Shown here one piece after another: positions 34,700 to 46,156 of a DNA stretch of 64,000 bases. This DNA comes from Coniella vitis. Its lineage: Eukaryota; Ascomycota; Sordariomycetes; Diaporthales; Schizoparmaceae. The notes under the pieces were generated by a model. It saw only the letters and a list, made by a program, of their open reading frames with translations, was not told the origin of the DNA and made no database searches. The stretch lies in NCBI GenBank assembly GCA_011317545.1, contig WUJK01000006.1, positions 1,736,001-1,800,000 of the forward strand. Direction: 5' to 3'. The translations under genes and the position numbers were made by a program. The number at the start of each line of letters is the position of its first letter. Positions within the stretch are counted from its first letter, which is position 1.

Positions 34700-36084
34700 A
34701 AGGTCCGTAATTGACAACAAGGAGTATGAAGATGATGATTCATGCCAGACAATCATGGAAGATAAAATGAAATTGAAGTTTCTTATTGGCGATTGACACT
34801 CATGGACGTTGGAAATAAGGCTACAAATAATATCTTAGGGACCGGACCACTATGCATTGGATCCAGAAGGTGACTTGATGTCTCTAGAAAGCCCAATGTG
34901 GTGCATACCTTGGTATATTTTATAGTGTCAGATAATACATTATATATTCATCAGTGATATGTACCTTGATGTTAAGGGTGTATGAACATGGAAATTTGTT
35001 TACTGAGATCTCTAGGTCTCACTGCAGTTATTCAAGTAGTTGGTAGCTTCGAGATCTTGATTGCTACAAGATGACCACCATCAAAGATACATACGAATGC
35101 TGAAGAAATTGAGACCATGCCATTTTCCCGTATCGACTTTGACACCTAGGGAACGAGGCTGGAATTCATTCTTGACGTATACACGTTATGGCCAACAGCA
35201 TAGGATTTCCACCTCGTGAGTAGCTCCCGCGCCCAAGCCTTAGAGAAACCCTATAGATCATTTGAGTTATTTCGACAATCTTCGCTCCAGTAGACTGCTT
35301 AAGCAGTTGTCAAGTATAACTGTATAAGGATCAATGCTGTTACTGCAATTCACTGAGTGATTACTGATTCGTCGGAGCAAGCATATCACTCTGGTCATCT
35401 GCTCAGTATCTCCTGGGTCCCTCCTGTCATCCTCTGCCTATACTAGATATCTGGAATCCAGGACGTGTTGTTTGGCGATATTGAAACCTCGTAATGTCAT
35501 GGTACGTTCAAGTCCAAGCAGAAGGCTCGTTTTCTTGGCGAAGTAGCTCGAGGTACTGAGCAAGCTTTAAAAGCCTCTGGTGTTCGTCAAACATCGAGCC
35601 ACCTAGGGAATATTCGAGTGCCTTCTTTGTGCCGTTGAGGAATATATTTTCTATCACTTGGCTGGTCCTCGCCAGAGTCTATGAAGACTAGAGGGACTGC
35701 GAGACCTGATAGTGATGAGGACTAATATGAAGACGTTGGGCAAGGGTCATTCCCCACCTCCCCAATCCGATCCGTCGGGACAGCTGGTGGGGACGTATGC
35801 CAGCTGTGTCAGCGGGCGGGCAGCAGCTGGGGGGGGGGTATGGGGCTGAATAATATTGACAGGACAGCCGAGTTCGGTGCCAAGCTGACCCGCCTGCGTT
35901 CCTGTCGACTGGGCAAGCTTGATGAACCTCCTTGCCGTTTCTGTCCCTGTATCTTTGCTTTCTTGCCTCGTTTTACGCTAGCTTGGCTTTATCCTTCGTT
36001 GCTTTGGAGCCTGAAGAGGTCTCCCCGTCGCGAGAGCAATCTCAATACCTGGATTGAACCTTGCCATTTTTTTCGACTTGGTCA
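34700..36084. other. 1.4-kb intergenic region of lower GC content
   Basis: No complete gene. On the minus strand 35678-35508 forms 57 open codons after an AG acceptor-like site, reading protein-like text (IFLNGTKKALEYSLGG, DEHQRLLKLAQYLELLRQEN) to a TGA. This could be a last-exon fragment of a lost gene, but I found no upstream exon. A G run lies at about 35828-35837, just upstream of the zinc-transporter leader. Confidence 0.4.
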
Positions 36085-37441
36085 ATGGCTCTTCCACGCA
36101 TCAATGCGCCCAGGCTCACGCTGGGCCTGGTGCTCTGCCTGACAATCGCTCTGGTTCACGCCCAGGTTGGCACTTTCCAAGAGCCCGGGAAGACCGCGAC
36201 AGATGGCCTGAGTCTTGAGCAGCTCGAGGAAAGCCTCCAGGTATGCTGCGCCCGTATCCTCTCCATTCTCACGCTCTTCAGAAGTCATTTGCTGTGAACC
36301 ATTGCTAACAGAAGCAATCCAGGAATGCTCCATTGTGCAGTCCCTTACGAACCAAAAACTGGCGCGTCGTTCTGACGCGCCGAGCCACGTTGCACGTCTC
36401 TTCTCCATCCTGTTTCCCAGTTCCTCGCCTGCCATCAACGCGCTGCTGGCCACACTTTACATCTCGGGACCGCCCAACTTCCTCCTCGCCCTCTGCCCGC
36501 CAAACATCGACCCCTCCTCGCTCTCGATAATGGTAGCTTTTGCTGTGGGCGGCCTGATGGGCGATACTCTCTTTCACCTTCTTCCAGAGATATTTCTCGG
36601 TGAAGACGACCCAGAGAAAGCGCGCCTGGTTCTTGTTGAACCTAACCGGAATCTGCTGCTCGGTGTCGCCATCCTGGTCGGATTCTTGACGTTTGTGGCT
36701 ATGGACAAGGGCCTACGTATCGTAACTGGGGGCGATGGTGGCCACGACCATGGCCACGGTCATAGCCATGCACACAGCCATGCGAATGTCGAAGGCGATT
36801 CAGCGCACTCTACGGCCGTGGATGGCGTGACCAACAGCGTCACATCCCGTAAAAAGACCAGCAACAACGCCACCGAAAAGCAGAATGATGTTGCTGTCGC
36901 CGAAAGGGAGCCTAGCAGCAGCGTCAAGCTGGGCGGCATCCTGAACATGATTGCTGATTTCACGCACAATATCACCGATGGACTGGCCATGTCTGCGTCC
37001 TTTTATGCTTCACCCACAGTAGGCGCCACGACAACCATGGCCGTCTTCTTCCACGAAATCCCTCACGAAGTTGGCGACTTTGCTCTCCTCATCCAGTCTG
37101 GCTTTTCAAAGCGTGCTGCTATGGGCGCTCAGTTTGTCACTGCACTGGGAGCGTTGTTGGGGACTCTCATTGGAATTGCAGTCCAGGAGTTGGGCGGCGC
37201 TGCCAGTGATGCCGAGCCACTACCCCTGGATGGTGGGATCTGGGGCACCAGCCTCACTTATGGTGACCTGCTGCTGCCCTTCACGGCTGGAACATTCCTC
37301 TACGTTGGCACCGTGGCAGTCATCCCTGAGCTCCTAGAAACGGGCAAGAACAAACGAGAGGAGGTGGTGAAGACGCTCAGCCAGTTTGGGGCCATTGCAC
37401 TAGGTGCGGGCATCATGCTCTGGATATCATGGCACGACTGA
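36085..37441 (+). CDS. ZIP-family zinc transporter, KE4/SLC39A7-like
   Basis: Exons 36085-36240 and 36323-37441 (82-bp intron, gtatgc...tccag with a GCTAAC branch site) give 424 residues. A signal peptide is likely (LTLGLVLCLTIALVHAQ). About seven membrane segments follow. A His-rich loop after the third (DHGHGHSHAHSHANVEGD) is the zinc-binding loop of LIV-1/KE4 ZIPs. The paired metal-site motifs are HNITDGLAMSASF in TM4 and HEIPHEVGDFALL in TM5, the latter matching the HExPHExGD signature of the LIV-1 subfamily. Fungal relatives (Yke4) release zinc from the ER or secretory pathway into the cytosol. The start at 36085 is the first ATG leading directly into the signal peptide. Intact. Confidence 0.92.
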
Positions 37442-37720
37442 GAAGTGAATAATGCAATACTGACTTATACGTTTCTTCTGGCTCCCACCAAAAGTTCCTG
37501 GCTTGGTCGCCTTGGATATCACACATATTGTACAGTATTCTTTATCAAATTTCGATTCTGCATTTATTTGACGCATTGGTCGCTATTATTTCAAAGCCCT
37601 GCATTTGTCCTGATTTGCCTTTTCTTTCTTTCTTTTTTTCCCCCTTCCCCCTTCCAAACATGGATTTTCCCATTCTTTTGGTGACCAACACTGCAACTTC
37701 AAACTTCCAAACTATAAACA
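37442..37720. other. Short convergent spacer
   Basis: Separates the stop codons of the ZIP transporter and the STAND protein gene. It is pyrimidine-rich with a T/C tract at about 37620-37650. No gene. Confidence 0.55.
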
Positions 37721-40700
37721 TCAGTCTCTGCGGCTTTGGTGACCAATCAACAACTCCATATCAGAAGCCATATGAGCTAGAGAAAGTGCACTGTTGCCCC
37801 TGTGATCTTGTACACTTATATCAGCTCCTCGCGCAAGTAACAGCTTTATAACTGCACAGCGATTGATTTGCACAGCCTGTCGCGACCGATCATGAAGACC
37901 CCACCAATCCAGCTCCTCATTATCGGCCACGATCAACATAAGGAAAGTCCTGCCGTAATCGTTTGTGGCATCGATATTAGCTCCCCAGGAAAGCAATCGC
38001 TCAGCCACTCCAACATCTCTGGCCCGCATCAATACCGTTTCTGATGTTCTCGCAGGCGATGGGTTATTGCCCGCGCGCTCTTCAACACTGGCGCCATGCG
38101 TAAGCATCAACGCAACAATCTCTTGTCCTTGGTCATCACCTCCACCATAACGCTGAATGAGCTCTAGCTGCGCGAGCAGAGGTGTGCGGCCCTGCTTATC
38201 CCGCAGATCAAAATCCCGCCGACTGCTGTACTTCAACATCAATCTAGCAACGGATGGATGCTGTAGCTCGTGCAGTGGTGTACGGCCACGGAAGTTTGGC
38301 GTGGTCACGTTTGCGCCCGCATGCAGCAGGTATTCGAGACATGGCAAGGTGCGGTCATCGCCGCACCTTGCAATCAGGTGCAATAGTGTCGCAGCTTTGC
38401 CGCCGCGAAGATTGGAAGACCACTTGTTTGTGAACTTCATGTTGATGTCTGCGCCATGTGCGCGGAGCAGTTCCATAGTGCTCACGTGGCCGTTGACAGC
38501 AGCAATTAGCAATGCCGCCTTGAGAGTCTCGCTATCGCGCGTGGTTACGGCGGCGGCTGCTGCTACTATCGATCCTTTCTGCGCTTTTTCCTGTGTTTGT
38601 GTTTGAGCCTGGGCTTCAAGTTCGCGTTGTCTTTGTTGGAGCGTAGCCTCGACGGCAAAATCGAGCCCGACAAACGCATAAAGCCACAACTGAGAGAAGA
38701 GAAAAAAGGTTCCGTCGAACCAATGCCATGCATCATAGTTTAGCTGCTGACGCGCAGTATGATGGCGGCAGCAATCGTGGAGAATCCACAAACGTGGCCC
38801 AAAGTCTTTGATGTTGCACAAGCGTAAAGCCTGATCGCAGAGAGCTTGGTCTTGATGCGCATTGGATAAACGGAAATGGTAGTCCCAAAAGCAACCTGCG
38901 TATGCCATGAACGGATGCGCATCAAACAATGGAGACTCGGCCGGATGATGACCGGCACTGGGGTCGTGGATTCTAGGCAGACTGGAAGGAGCATGCGCGG
39001 CCTCAGAACAGAATTCTTCAAGGAGAAGGAAATCCATGCAGATCTTGACCAGCACAAGGTGTGTTTGCTGCGAAGAAAAGCTGTGGCGCCATGTCTCTGC
39101 GACAGAGTTCTGGTGAGCATGCGGATGCTCGGACCGCAACAAGAACTCAATGACTGTTTGGTGGATGAAGGTCACCGTACCCGAAGCAAAGGAAAGCATC
39201 AACCCACAGCACTGGTTGAGTCGATCAGCAAATGCCTCATTGGACTCTTCCAAATCAAGCGAGGCCAGTGATGACTCTCCGCCCTCCATGGCCAGCGCTT
39301 CTCTGAGTTCCTCCACTGCTAGTGGCCTGCGAGCAGCCAGCACGATACTAAACGCTCTTCTGACAAGGTCGACCACCAGGTCCTGCATTTCTCTGTGTTT
39401 CACTTTAGCCAGTGACTGATCCAGGAGGTTTGTATATGCATCCTCAACTGTCGTAGGCAAGTGCTGCAATATCCGTTCCAGGCCTTTCGCCGTACATTGG
39501 ATTGGGTTCGTCTGGTTGAGATACTCAAATACAAGGTGTACCCATAGATATGTTCGACCAGAACTGGCATTTGCCTGACGTGCGAGCTTCTGCTTAAGAA
39601 ACGCTCGCGTGTTACCTGCGAGGCCTTCGCAGAAGTCTTGGATGCGGGCTTCGGTGACAAGGCCTACCTCGTGCTCGATTGCCGGCGCAAAATCATCTCC
39701 AGAGATCTCGATGCAGTTATTTTTGAGCGGCCTGGATGCCCTGTGGATATGCGCCCAGGGTCTGCTCGTCAGGAGGAAGCGTACAGCATCTCTGCATGCA
39801 GTTGTGGTGATGAGGCGTTGGAGCCTTCGTGCCAGGTCTTTCAAGTCACTAATATCACATTCATCCAGGGCGTCAAGGATAAAGACAAGTCTCCTGCAGG
39901 CGGGATCGTTGACGACCTTCTGAAAGACGTCCCACAAGAGTGAAGGGGACTGGGCAATGTCCTTGTGCTTCTTGACGAGCTCCCGAGCATGTTTGATCAA
40001 CGCGTCATTCTTGGACAAGAGTTGATGCAGCAACGAAGAAAGCGCCTGGGCCAAAGAGTCCTGCACCCGTTCCATGAAGAAGAAGTAGCAAACGGTCGCG
40101 TCGGGATCTTCCACGGGGATCACCGAGTCCACCATATGCTTTGACAAGACAGACTTGCCGCAGCCCGGACCGGCCGTCAAGAACAGCAGCCTCTTTGACG
40201 TTTCTCCGCGGAGCCAGCTTTGAACTTTTTCTTGCCGCAAGAACCACTGACACGTCCCTGGCACAGCGTCCGCGAGTGAGTCCTTGTGATCGATATATGT
40301 TTGACGTCCCGAGCTTGTCTCGGGCGCGAAAGCCTGTAGACACAGTATGTCGTCCCTTCGAGCCGCGGCGTCCCTGTCCTCCTGCTGCATACGGATTCCC
40401 TCCTTGATGATTTCGTTGTTCAATTTCGATTGTCGAGCTGCCTCTTCTGCAAGGCTCTGCAGAGTTTCCATGGCTCGACTAGTGACACTGGCTTGTCTTT
40501 CGAGTGACGCCAGTGCCTCGCCGTCCATCATACTCCGGAACATGCTGAGATCCTTGCCAAACGTCTTCTCCAGTGCCTTGATGCGTTTGATACTGGCCTT
40601 CCAGTCGCCGAGACCCAGAGCGTCTTTGAGATATGCCTTGAAACTACCAAAGGCGTGCACGACACCCGTGATGAGTACCTCAATCATGGCCTGGTACAAT

Positions 40701-42130
40701 TTGACGAAGCGGGCGCTGACTTCTTCTCGCACGCCAGCGTCCATCGCGGGCAAACGGCCAACGGCCAGCTCGAGCTTCTCGTAATACGAGACGCGGGCCG
40801 TGACATAGGCCAGCGCCTTGAGCTGTTCATCGACCTCTTTCTTGGGATTCGTCAATAGGGGCAGGAACATGGACACGCCCGCCCAAACTGTCGAAGCCAT
40901 GGACGACCCTTGGACCGCGTCTGAAATCCAGTCGTCAAAGAAGGAAATGACGCTGCCGACTGCGTGAAGGGCTGGCCGAAGGAGGTCCTTTTGCATCTTT
41001 CTGCTTTGCTTTACCATATTGGTGAGCTGCACATGGCGGTCCCGTGGATCGGCGCTGATGCAATTGGCAGGATACGCAACATCATCATCATCATCATCAT
41101 CAAAACCGTCCCCATCGTCATCAGTCAAGACCCCTCGATGCGATTTGTCCATGATGGGAGTATTGCGGGTCATTTGCTGTGACAGAAGCCGCTCGTATCG
41201 GTCAACCAGGCGGCTTTTCGTCTTGTGGGCCTTGAGGTTCTCGTAGGCCTGGTCCCAAAGCGTGAGCTCGCTTTGAGGGCGGTTAGTATGTTCACTGCTA
41301 CCTACATCGCCAAACATGCGGTCATTAGACCCGACCGAGATAGGTGAAGAAGCCTGCGACTCCGGCTCGGTATGGAGCCTCTCACTCGCCGCAGGGCTCT
41401 GTTCTCGTTCTCTGTGACCGGTCTTAGGGAGGTGGCTCGTTGATGCGCGAGTTCCGTACGATGGACGTCCTGCTTTGGCTGGGCTCCCAGCGGCAGCAGC
41501 GTCGCGGCCGGTGGTATTGTCTATGTCACCATTGATTCCGTTGCTAGCAGTGGAACTGTCACCATACATGGTGTCAAGAATGGCAGGAGGCAAAATTCTC
41601 GAGTCTCGTCGGTCAGGGCGTCTAGCATATAACTCATCAAGCGATTGGTGGTGATGCTGGTCAACTTGGTTCTGCTTGTTGTACTGCTCACCACTGGCGC
41701 TGTGGTTATCGTGGTGTGCAGCAGTCGACGACGGTGATGACCACACTCCACTGCCACTCCTTCTTTCCAGGTTTCCTTTTCTTCTCTCTCCGCTGCCACC
41801 TCTATTGTCACCGAAGCGCAGAGGTGGCTTGCCCGATACCGCAGTGCGCCGAACCGCATCATTAGATCCTGCGCCCGGTTCCGCAGGATCATACGTGATA
41901 TCGAAGGGATCGTAATGTATCGGGGGAAGCTCCTTGTTTAGAAGCAATAGGGTTGTTGCTCCTCCCGGCGAAGGCGGCGGGGATGGTGCCTGCAAGCGAG
42001 TATGCTTCTTGCAGCCGAACCTCCGACACAGGCAGATCTTGAGCTGGTGGAGTTTGTCCCGGAGGGCGTGGCGTTTCTTCTTTGGCGCCGTCTTCTCCAG
42101 CGCCAACGACGATGATTGTACGCTCGCCAT
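37721..42130 (-). CDS. NACHT-ankyrin STAND protein (fungal NLR-like)
   Basis: A single uninterrupted minus-strand exon of 1469 residues. Residues 1-285 are basic then disordered, starting with a Lys/Arg-rich segment containing ICLCRRFGCKK. From about 290, LWDQAYENLKAHK...VDRYERLL begins a domain resembling the fungal NACHT_N region, continuing through VISFFDDWISDAVQGSSMAS and WAGVSMFLPLLTNPKKEV to about 600. The NACHT domain follows: Walker A GPGCGKS near 652-658, Walker B RLVFILDALDECD near 745-757, and the sensor-like RFLLTSRPW. A winged-helix-like region comes next. From about 1205 to the end lie ankyrin repeats (ALLIAAVNGHVSTMELLRAHGADIN; PCLEYLLHAGANVTTPNFRGRTPLHEL; VIKLLLARGADISVQDHRGNSAL). 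In fungi such proteins are candidate non-self or damage sensors that switch on ATP binding. Ligand unknown. It is intact. Confidence 0.92.
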   Translation of the reverse strand: MASVQSSSLALEKTAPKKKRHALRDKLHQLKICLCRRFGCKKHTRLQAPSPPPSPGGATTLLLLNKELPPIHYDPFDITYDPAEPGAGSNDAVRRTAVSGKPPLRFGDNRGGSGERRKGNLERRSGSGVWSSPSSTAAHHDNHSASGEQYNKQNQVDQHHHQSLDELYARRPDRRDSRILPPAILDTMYGDSSTASNGINGDIDNTTGRDAAAAGSPAKAGRPSYGTRASTSHLPKTGHREREQSPAASERLHTEPESQASSPISVGSNDRMFGDVGSSEHTNRPQSELTLWDQAYENLKAHKTKSRLVDRYERLLSQQMTRNTPIMDKSHRGVLTDDDGDGFDDDDDDDVAYPANCISADPRDRHVQLTNMVKQSRKMQKDLLRPALHAVGSVISFFDDWISDAVQGSSMASTVWAGVSMFLPLLTNPKKEVDEQLKALAYVTARVSYYEKLELAVGRLPAMDAGVREEVSARFVKLYQAMIEVLITGVVHAFGSFKAYLKDALGLGDWKASIKRIKALEKTFGKDLSMFRSMMDGEALASLERQASVTSRAMETLQSLAEEAARQSKLNNEIIKEGIRMQQEDRDAAARRDDILCLQAFAPETSSGRQTYIDHKDSLADAVPGTCQWFLRQEKVQSWLRGETSKRLLFLTAGPGCGKSVLSKHMVDSVIPVEDPDATVCYFFFMERVQDSLAQALSSLLHQLLSKNDALIKHARELVKKHKDIAQSPSLLWDVFQKVVNDPACRRLVFILDALDECDISDLKDLARRLQRLITTTACRDAVRFLLTSRPWAHIHRASRPLKNNCIEISGDDFAPAIEHEVGLVTEARIQDFCEGLAGNTRAFLKQKLARQANASSGRTYLWVHLVFEYLNQTNPIQCTAKGLERILQHLPTTVEDAYTNLLDQSLAKVKHREMQDLVVDLVRRAFSIVLAARRPLAVEELREALAMEGGESSLASLDLEESNEAFADRLNQCCGLMLSFASGTVTFIHQTVIEFLLRSEHPHAHQNSVAETWRHSFSSQQTHLVLVKICMDFLLLEEFCSEAAHAPSSLPRIHDPSAGHHPAESPLFDAHPFMAYAGCFWDYHFRLSNAHQDQALCDQALRLCNIKDFGPRLWILHDCCRHHTARQQLNYDAWHWFDGTFFLFSQLWLYAFVGLDFAVEATLQQRQRELEAQAQTQTQEKAQKGSIVAAAAAVTTRDSETLKAALLIAAVNGHVSTMELLRAHGADINMKFTNKWSSNLRGGKAATLLHLIARCGDDRTLPCLEYLLHAGANVTTPNFRGRTPLHELQHPSVARLMLKYSSRRDFDLRDKQGRTPLLAQLELIQRYGGGDDQGQEIVALMLTHGASVEERAGNNPSPARTSETVLMRARDVGVAERLLSWGANIDATNDYGRTFLMLIVADNEELDWWGLHDRSRQAVQINRCAVIKLLLARGADISVQDHRGNSALSLAHMASDMELLIGHQSRRD

Positions 42131-44707
42131 GACGTGGATAGTAACCGGTGAGCAAAATATGGGGTCTAAAACGGGTAGTTGTGGCGTCCAGACCGTCCGC
42201 TACAAGAGCGTTCGTCGAGGTTGGTCAATGCAAGGAAGCTGCTGAGCACTCGGAGGCCAAGCAAAAGACGAAAGTCCTGTGGGGGAAACACTTGCTGGTG
42301 AATCCTGAATTTCAACGTTCATCAGATTGGTCGCATATATGGAGTCATACAAATTTAAAAACTTCAAAGACAAGAGGGAAGGAGGCAGAAGCAGCACATG
42401 AGCATCAACGGCCCAGTACGGTTCCTGGCTCCTGGCCTTTCTCGAAAGGCAGAAAGAGTGAGTGGTTGATTGATATACTATGTATGCTTTGGTGGTAAAG
42501 AAAAAAGAAAAGAGAAAAAGAAGAAGAAAATTGAAAAGAGAATGAAAACCACCTACTAGGTATATATTCCCAACAAAACACTCGAGGCTCGGGCCACCTC
42601 TTTCATCAATGACAGCAGCAACATGCTGGTTTCTTTTAGAGATACCAGAGCCTGCCTAATCGAGACGATTTAACCGGTCATCAATTAATAATCTGCCGTC
42701 CGCCTTTTCCTTTTGATGCAGACACGCACGGTCTCTACGGAGTAGATGCACAACAAGCTGGTATGCATACTTAGGTATGTATATAGCATACAGGTTATAA
42801 AAAAAAACTAGCGCGCTTGCATTCAAAGAAGCCAGCATCAAGAAGAGAGAAGGAGAAGAAAAGGAAAAAAAAAAAAAAAAGAAAAGACAACGGCCCACCT
42901 TGTCTCCCTGGGTTTGAAGGTTTTCTCCGTCCATCTTCCCCCGCTCTCTTGAGAGGGAAAAAAAAGGAACCCAAAGACCGCTCTTTTCCAACGTCTCATT
43001 ATCTCCACAATCGTGCATCTGTTCTGCAGAGTATGTAGTGTTTGTTGTTCACACCGAGAAAGATAAATAACGAGGTCAATGAAACCCCCCGCCCCCGCGG
43101 CGAAGGATCTCGAGTCGCGTTCATTCTGGAAGGGTTTGCGAATGCGTACACATTGCCTACTTTGGGTATGCAGTGCGCAATGGATGTATTGGTTGCTCTC
43201 TCTTTGTTTTTTGATTTTTATATATAGTATAGAGAAAAAGGTTTTGAATCAAATAACAACAATACCATGTAATATAAGACGACGACGACAACGGTGTGAT
43301 GATGAGCACAGCGTGGCACACAGCTCGACATGAAGTGAGTAGAGATAGTAAGTACATGAGTACTTTATACAGCTCGGCACAACTCAACAGCCGTGAAGGT
43401 GGATATATATTCTGTGCTAATGTCAAAATCCGCGAGCCTTTTCCCCCCATCCCCCCCTCTTATCTGTTCATGGAGCAACTTATTATCTGGAAGCACGGAA
43501 GAAAAGGGCGGTGGGTTAAAGACGCGCGTATGTGGGAAAAAGAAAATGAGATGTCTCCCCTCTCCCCGTCGAAATACCAGCGGAACACAACCTGCAAGAG
43601 GCTGGGAACAAAACTAATGATGTTTGTGGTTGGATGATTTGGCTACACCGCGTAAAACACCCCAGAATATATCCACAGAAACAACTGCAACTATACCAAT
43701 AAGCGAATCCGGCTGACCTTTAAGGGGAAAGTAAAGAGCCAAAACAAGTAACATGATCCGCATCTTGAGTAGCTAAAAGGAAATGCAAGTGATGAGATTG
43801 AGATAGGGAGAAAAAATGATACTTATCCACCTACATTGACAATGGCCATGATGTACGTACGTGTCATGGGACCCGTCGTCAGCCTTGTTTGGTTCATCCG
43901 TCACTGATCTGGCGTGGGCGCGTCTTCTCAAAACTCCTATATGCCTACCTTCCGTTGGGGGAATTGGAAATAATAAAAAATTGTTCAATGTTCATAACAG
44001 GACCCGGGGTGCAGTACGCGTCCACTACTCTCGTACATGCAAAATAACAAGAAACCGACCACCAGCCGAGGCCGTAAGCCAACGAGCCAACACATATATA
44101 GGCACCCTACTTACTGGTACTGTCCATGAAAACCACAAACAAGAATCTTCCAAGCAAAACTTAATCCTTGAACATCTTGCTGTCGTCCTTTGAATGCCAA
44201 CTCATGCTGCAGTTGCATGTTTTCTAAGCGAGCCGTCAAGTTGCACTGGGTCCAGCTAGTCGGGTGGAGAAAACAAAAAAAAAAACGGCTCCAAAAGTGC
44301 ACTTTGCCATCTTTTCTCTTTGGGAACGGCACATTCCAGGTAGCATGCTAGTGGAACTATGGTATCTCGACGGAGTATGACTTGATGGTGTGATGCAGGT
44401 GACTGAGTTGTTTCTTGGCGACTGAGAAATTCCGTGCTTCCCGAATCCGAAGGGCTTTGGTCTGGAAGGGATGGTCAAGCAGCTCATAAACATCTCACTC
44501 ACTTTCAGGGTCCACAACCAGGTAGTCCAGCAAAGATTACAAAGACTTTTCTTATCCAACCATTAAAAGCTGTCCTCAAGACTGGCCAAAAGATATACAT
44601 GTGATGCGCATGGCCCATTATCCAGCCGAAACGCGCAAAAGCAGCCTCACCATGGGTTACGTTCTAGGCGAACCCAAGTGCGCAGGTAGCTGGCCACAAA
44701 TCTCGGT
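42131..44707. other. 2.6-kb intergenic region, no supportable gene
   Basis: Upstream region of the STAND gene (minus) and downstream region of the GH17 gene (minus). It holds an A/G-rich tract at 42500-42545, an A run near 42866-42880, a degenerate motif copy ATACTATGTATGC at 42476-42488, and only short random frames. Confidence 0.5.
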
Positions 44708-46156
44708 CTAGAACAACATGGCTAGGCCGAAGAAGATGGCAGCAAGCGCCGACATGGTGGAAATGCCAGTCGAGGAAGCGGTATTAGTAGTGACAATGCT
44801 GGAGCTTGGGGTAGCTGAGCTTCCTGTGCCAGATGACGCTCCTGAGCCAGGCGCTGTTGCAGTAGCAGATGAGCTGCCGGTTCCGCTTGTGCTTGAGGCA
44901 CCGCTCGTCGTAGTGTAATTCCCTGTGGCGCCCGAATCACCAATGCCTGCGGAAATTCCAGGCGAGCCACTATCAGCACCTGTTGGTGACGCCGACTTGG
45001 TAGCAGAAGCGAGAGGGATGCTGTTGGACCCGGAAGCACTCGCCGAAGCTGAAGATGCCGCCGCAGACGACAACGTCGAAGAGTTGCAAGCAAGGTCGTA
45101 GAGAGGCGTGGTGGACAGCGTGCTGCCCACAATGCCAAAGCTCGGTGACGGGGTGTCGGGAGCGGCGTCCTGAAGCGTATACCACCAAACGTTGGTGGTC
45201 CCAAACAGGGGACATCCGACTACATCCCAGTAGGTCTGGGCATTTGCGGTGGAAGGCACTCCGAGGTTCTCGGTTGGCCCGCTCACTGGCCAGCCTGTTT
45301 CAGTGATCCAGATGGGTTTAGAGCCAACAGCAGCCTGAGTCTGTTGGATGGCGCTGCTGAAGAGGGATGCGCCGTCAGAAATGGCGTTTGCCATCGTGTT
45401 CTTTGTGTGTGGCGGTGTCAGTCAGCACAGGCTTTGAGACATAATCCAGACACAACAATGGGGATGATTCACCTGAAAGTACGGATAGGCGTCGACGCCA
45501 ATGAAATCCGACGCACTAGTGACAGCGTTGTTGGACGCATTGACCCACGCTGTCCAGGTATCAACATGGCCAACCGGGACACTAGACAGTGCTGTGTTTG
45601 CAATGGCACTTCGCACCTGGCTGATGTAGCCGACGATAGTGTCAGGCGAGGCGCCAGGATCCGAACCGGCGGCGATGCCGGTAGGCGAGATACGGTACAG
45701 ATCCTCTGAGCCAACAGAAATGCCAGCGACTAAGCTACTCAGGCTGGAGCCGTAGGTAGTAATGGCAGATTGCAAGGCAGCCAGCTCATTTGCAAAGCCA
45801 GCATCGCCGCCAGAAGCCCACAAGCCCAACAGAAGGGTTGTCTTTGTGCTGATGGCGGCTGGAATGGCAGAAATGGGTGTGTTTGTGGTGCCGCCTTGCT
45901 GGGGAAAGTTAGCACAAATACGCATCATGGATACTACCCAGTCCCAAGAATGCCAGCTTACAATCATGGTGTAGAGGCGAGCCGAATTGAAGTCGGCAGG
46001 GGCAGAGATGAGGCCCTGTGCGGCTGTGAACTCGGACTCAAAGTCGCTCTGTGCCTTTGCGGCGCCCGTTGTGAAGGTGCTGCCATAGTTGAAGCCGACA
46101 TATGCGGCAGCGCTCGGCGAGGCCGCCAGAGCAAAGACGGCTGCTGAGCCGCGCAT
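44708..46156 (-). CDS. GPI-anchored GH17 beta-1,3-endoglucanase
   Basis: Minus-strand exons 46156-45962, 45898-45473 and 45400-44708 (introns of 63 and 72 bp) give 437 residues. The protein starts with a signal peptide (MRGSAAVFALAASPSAAA). A GH17 barrel begins YVGFNYGSTF. The proton-donor Glu is in ISVGSED (about E130) and the nucleophile in WITETGWP (about E241). FIGVDAYPYFQ and TTNVWWYTLQD are also typical. After the barrel come ~120 Ser/Thr/Gly/Ala residues, then a C-terminal hydrophobic stretch (MSALAAIFFGLAMLF) expected for GPI anchoring. Such EglC/Bgl2-like enzymes cut or remodel cell-wall beta-1,3-glucan. The first intron is a multiple of three without a stop, so an unspliced reading would insert 21 residues; the spliced form (YTMIQGGTT) matches the family. 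Confidence 0.92.
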
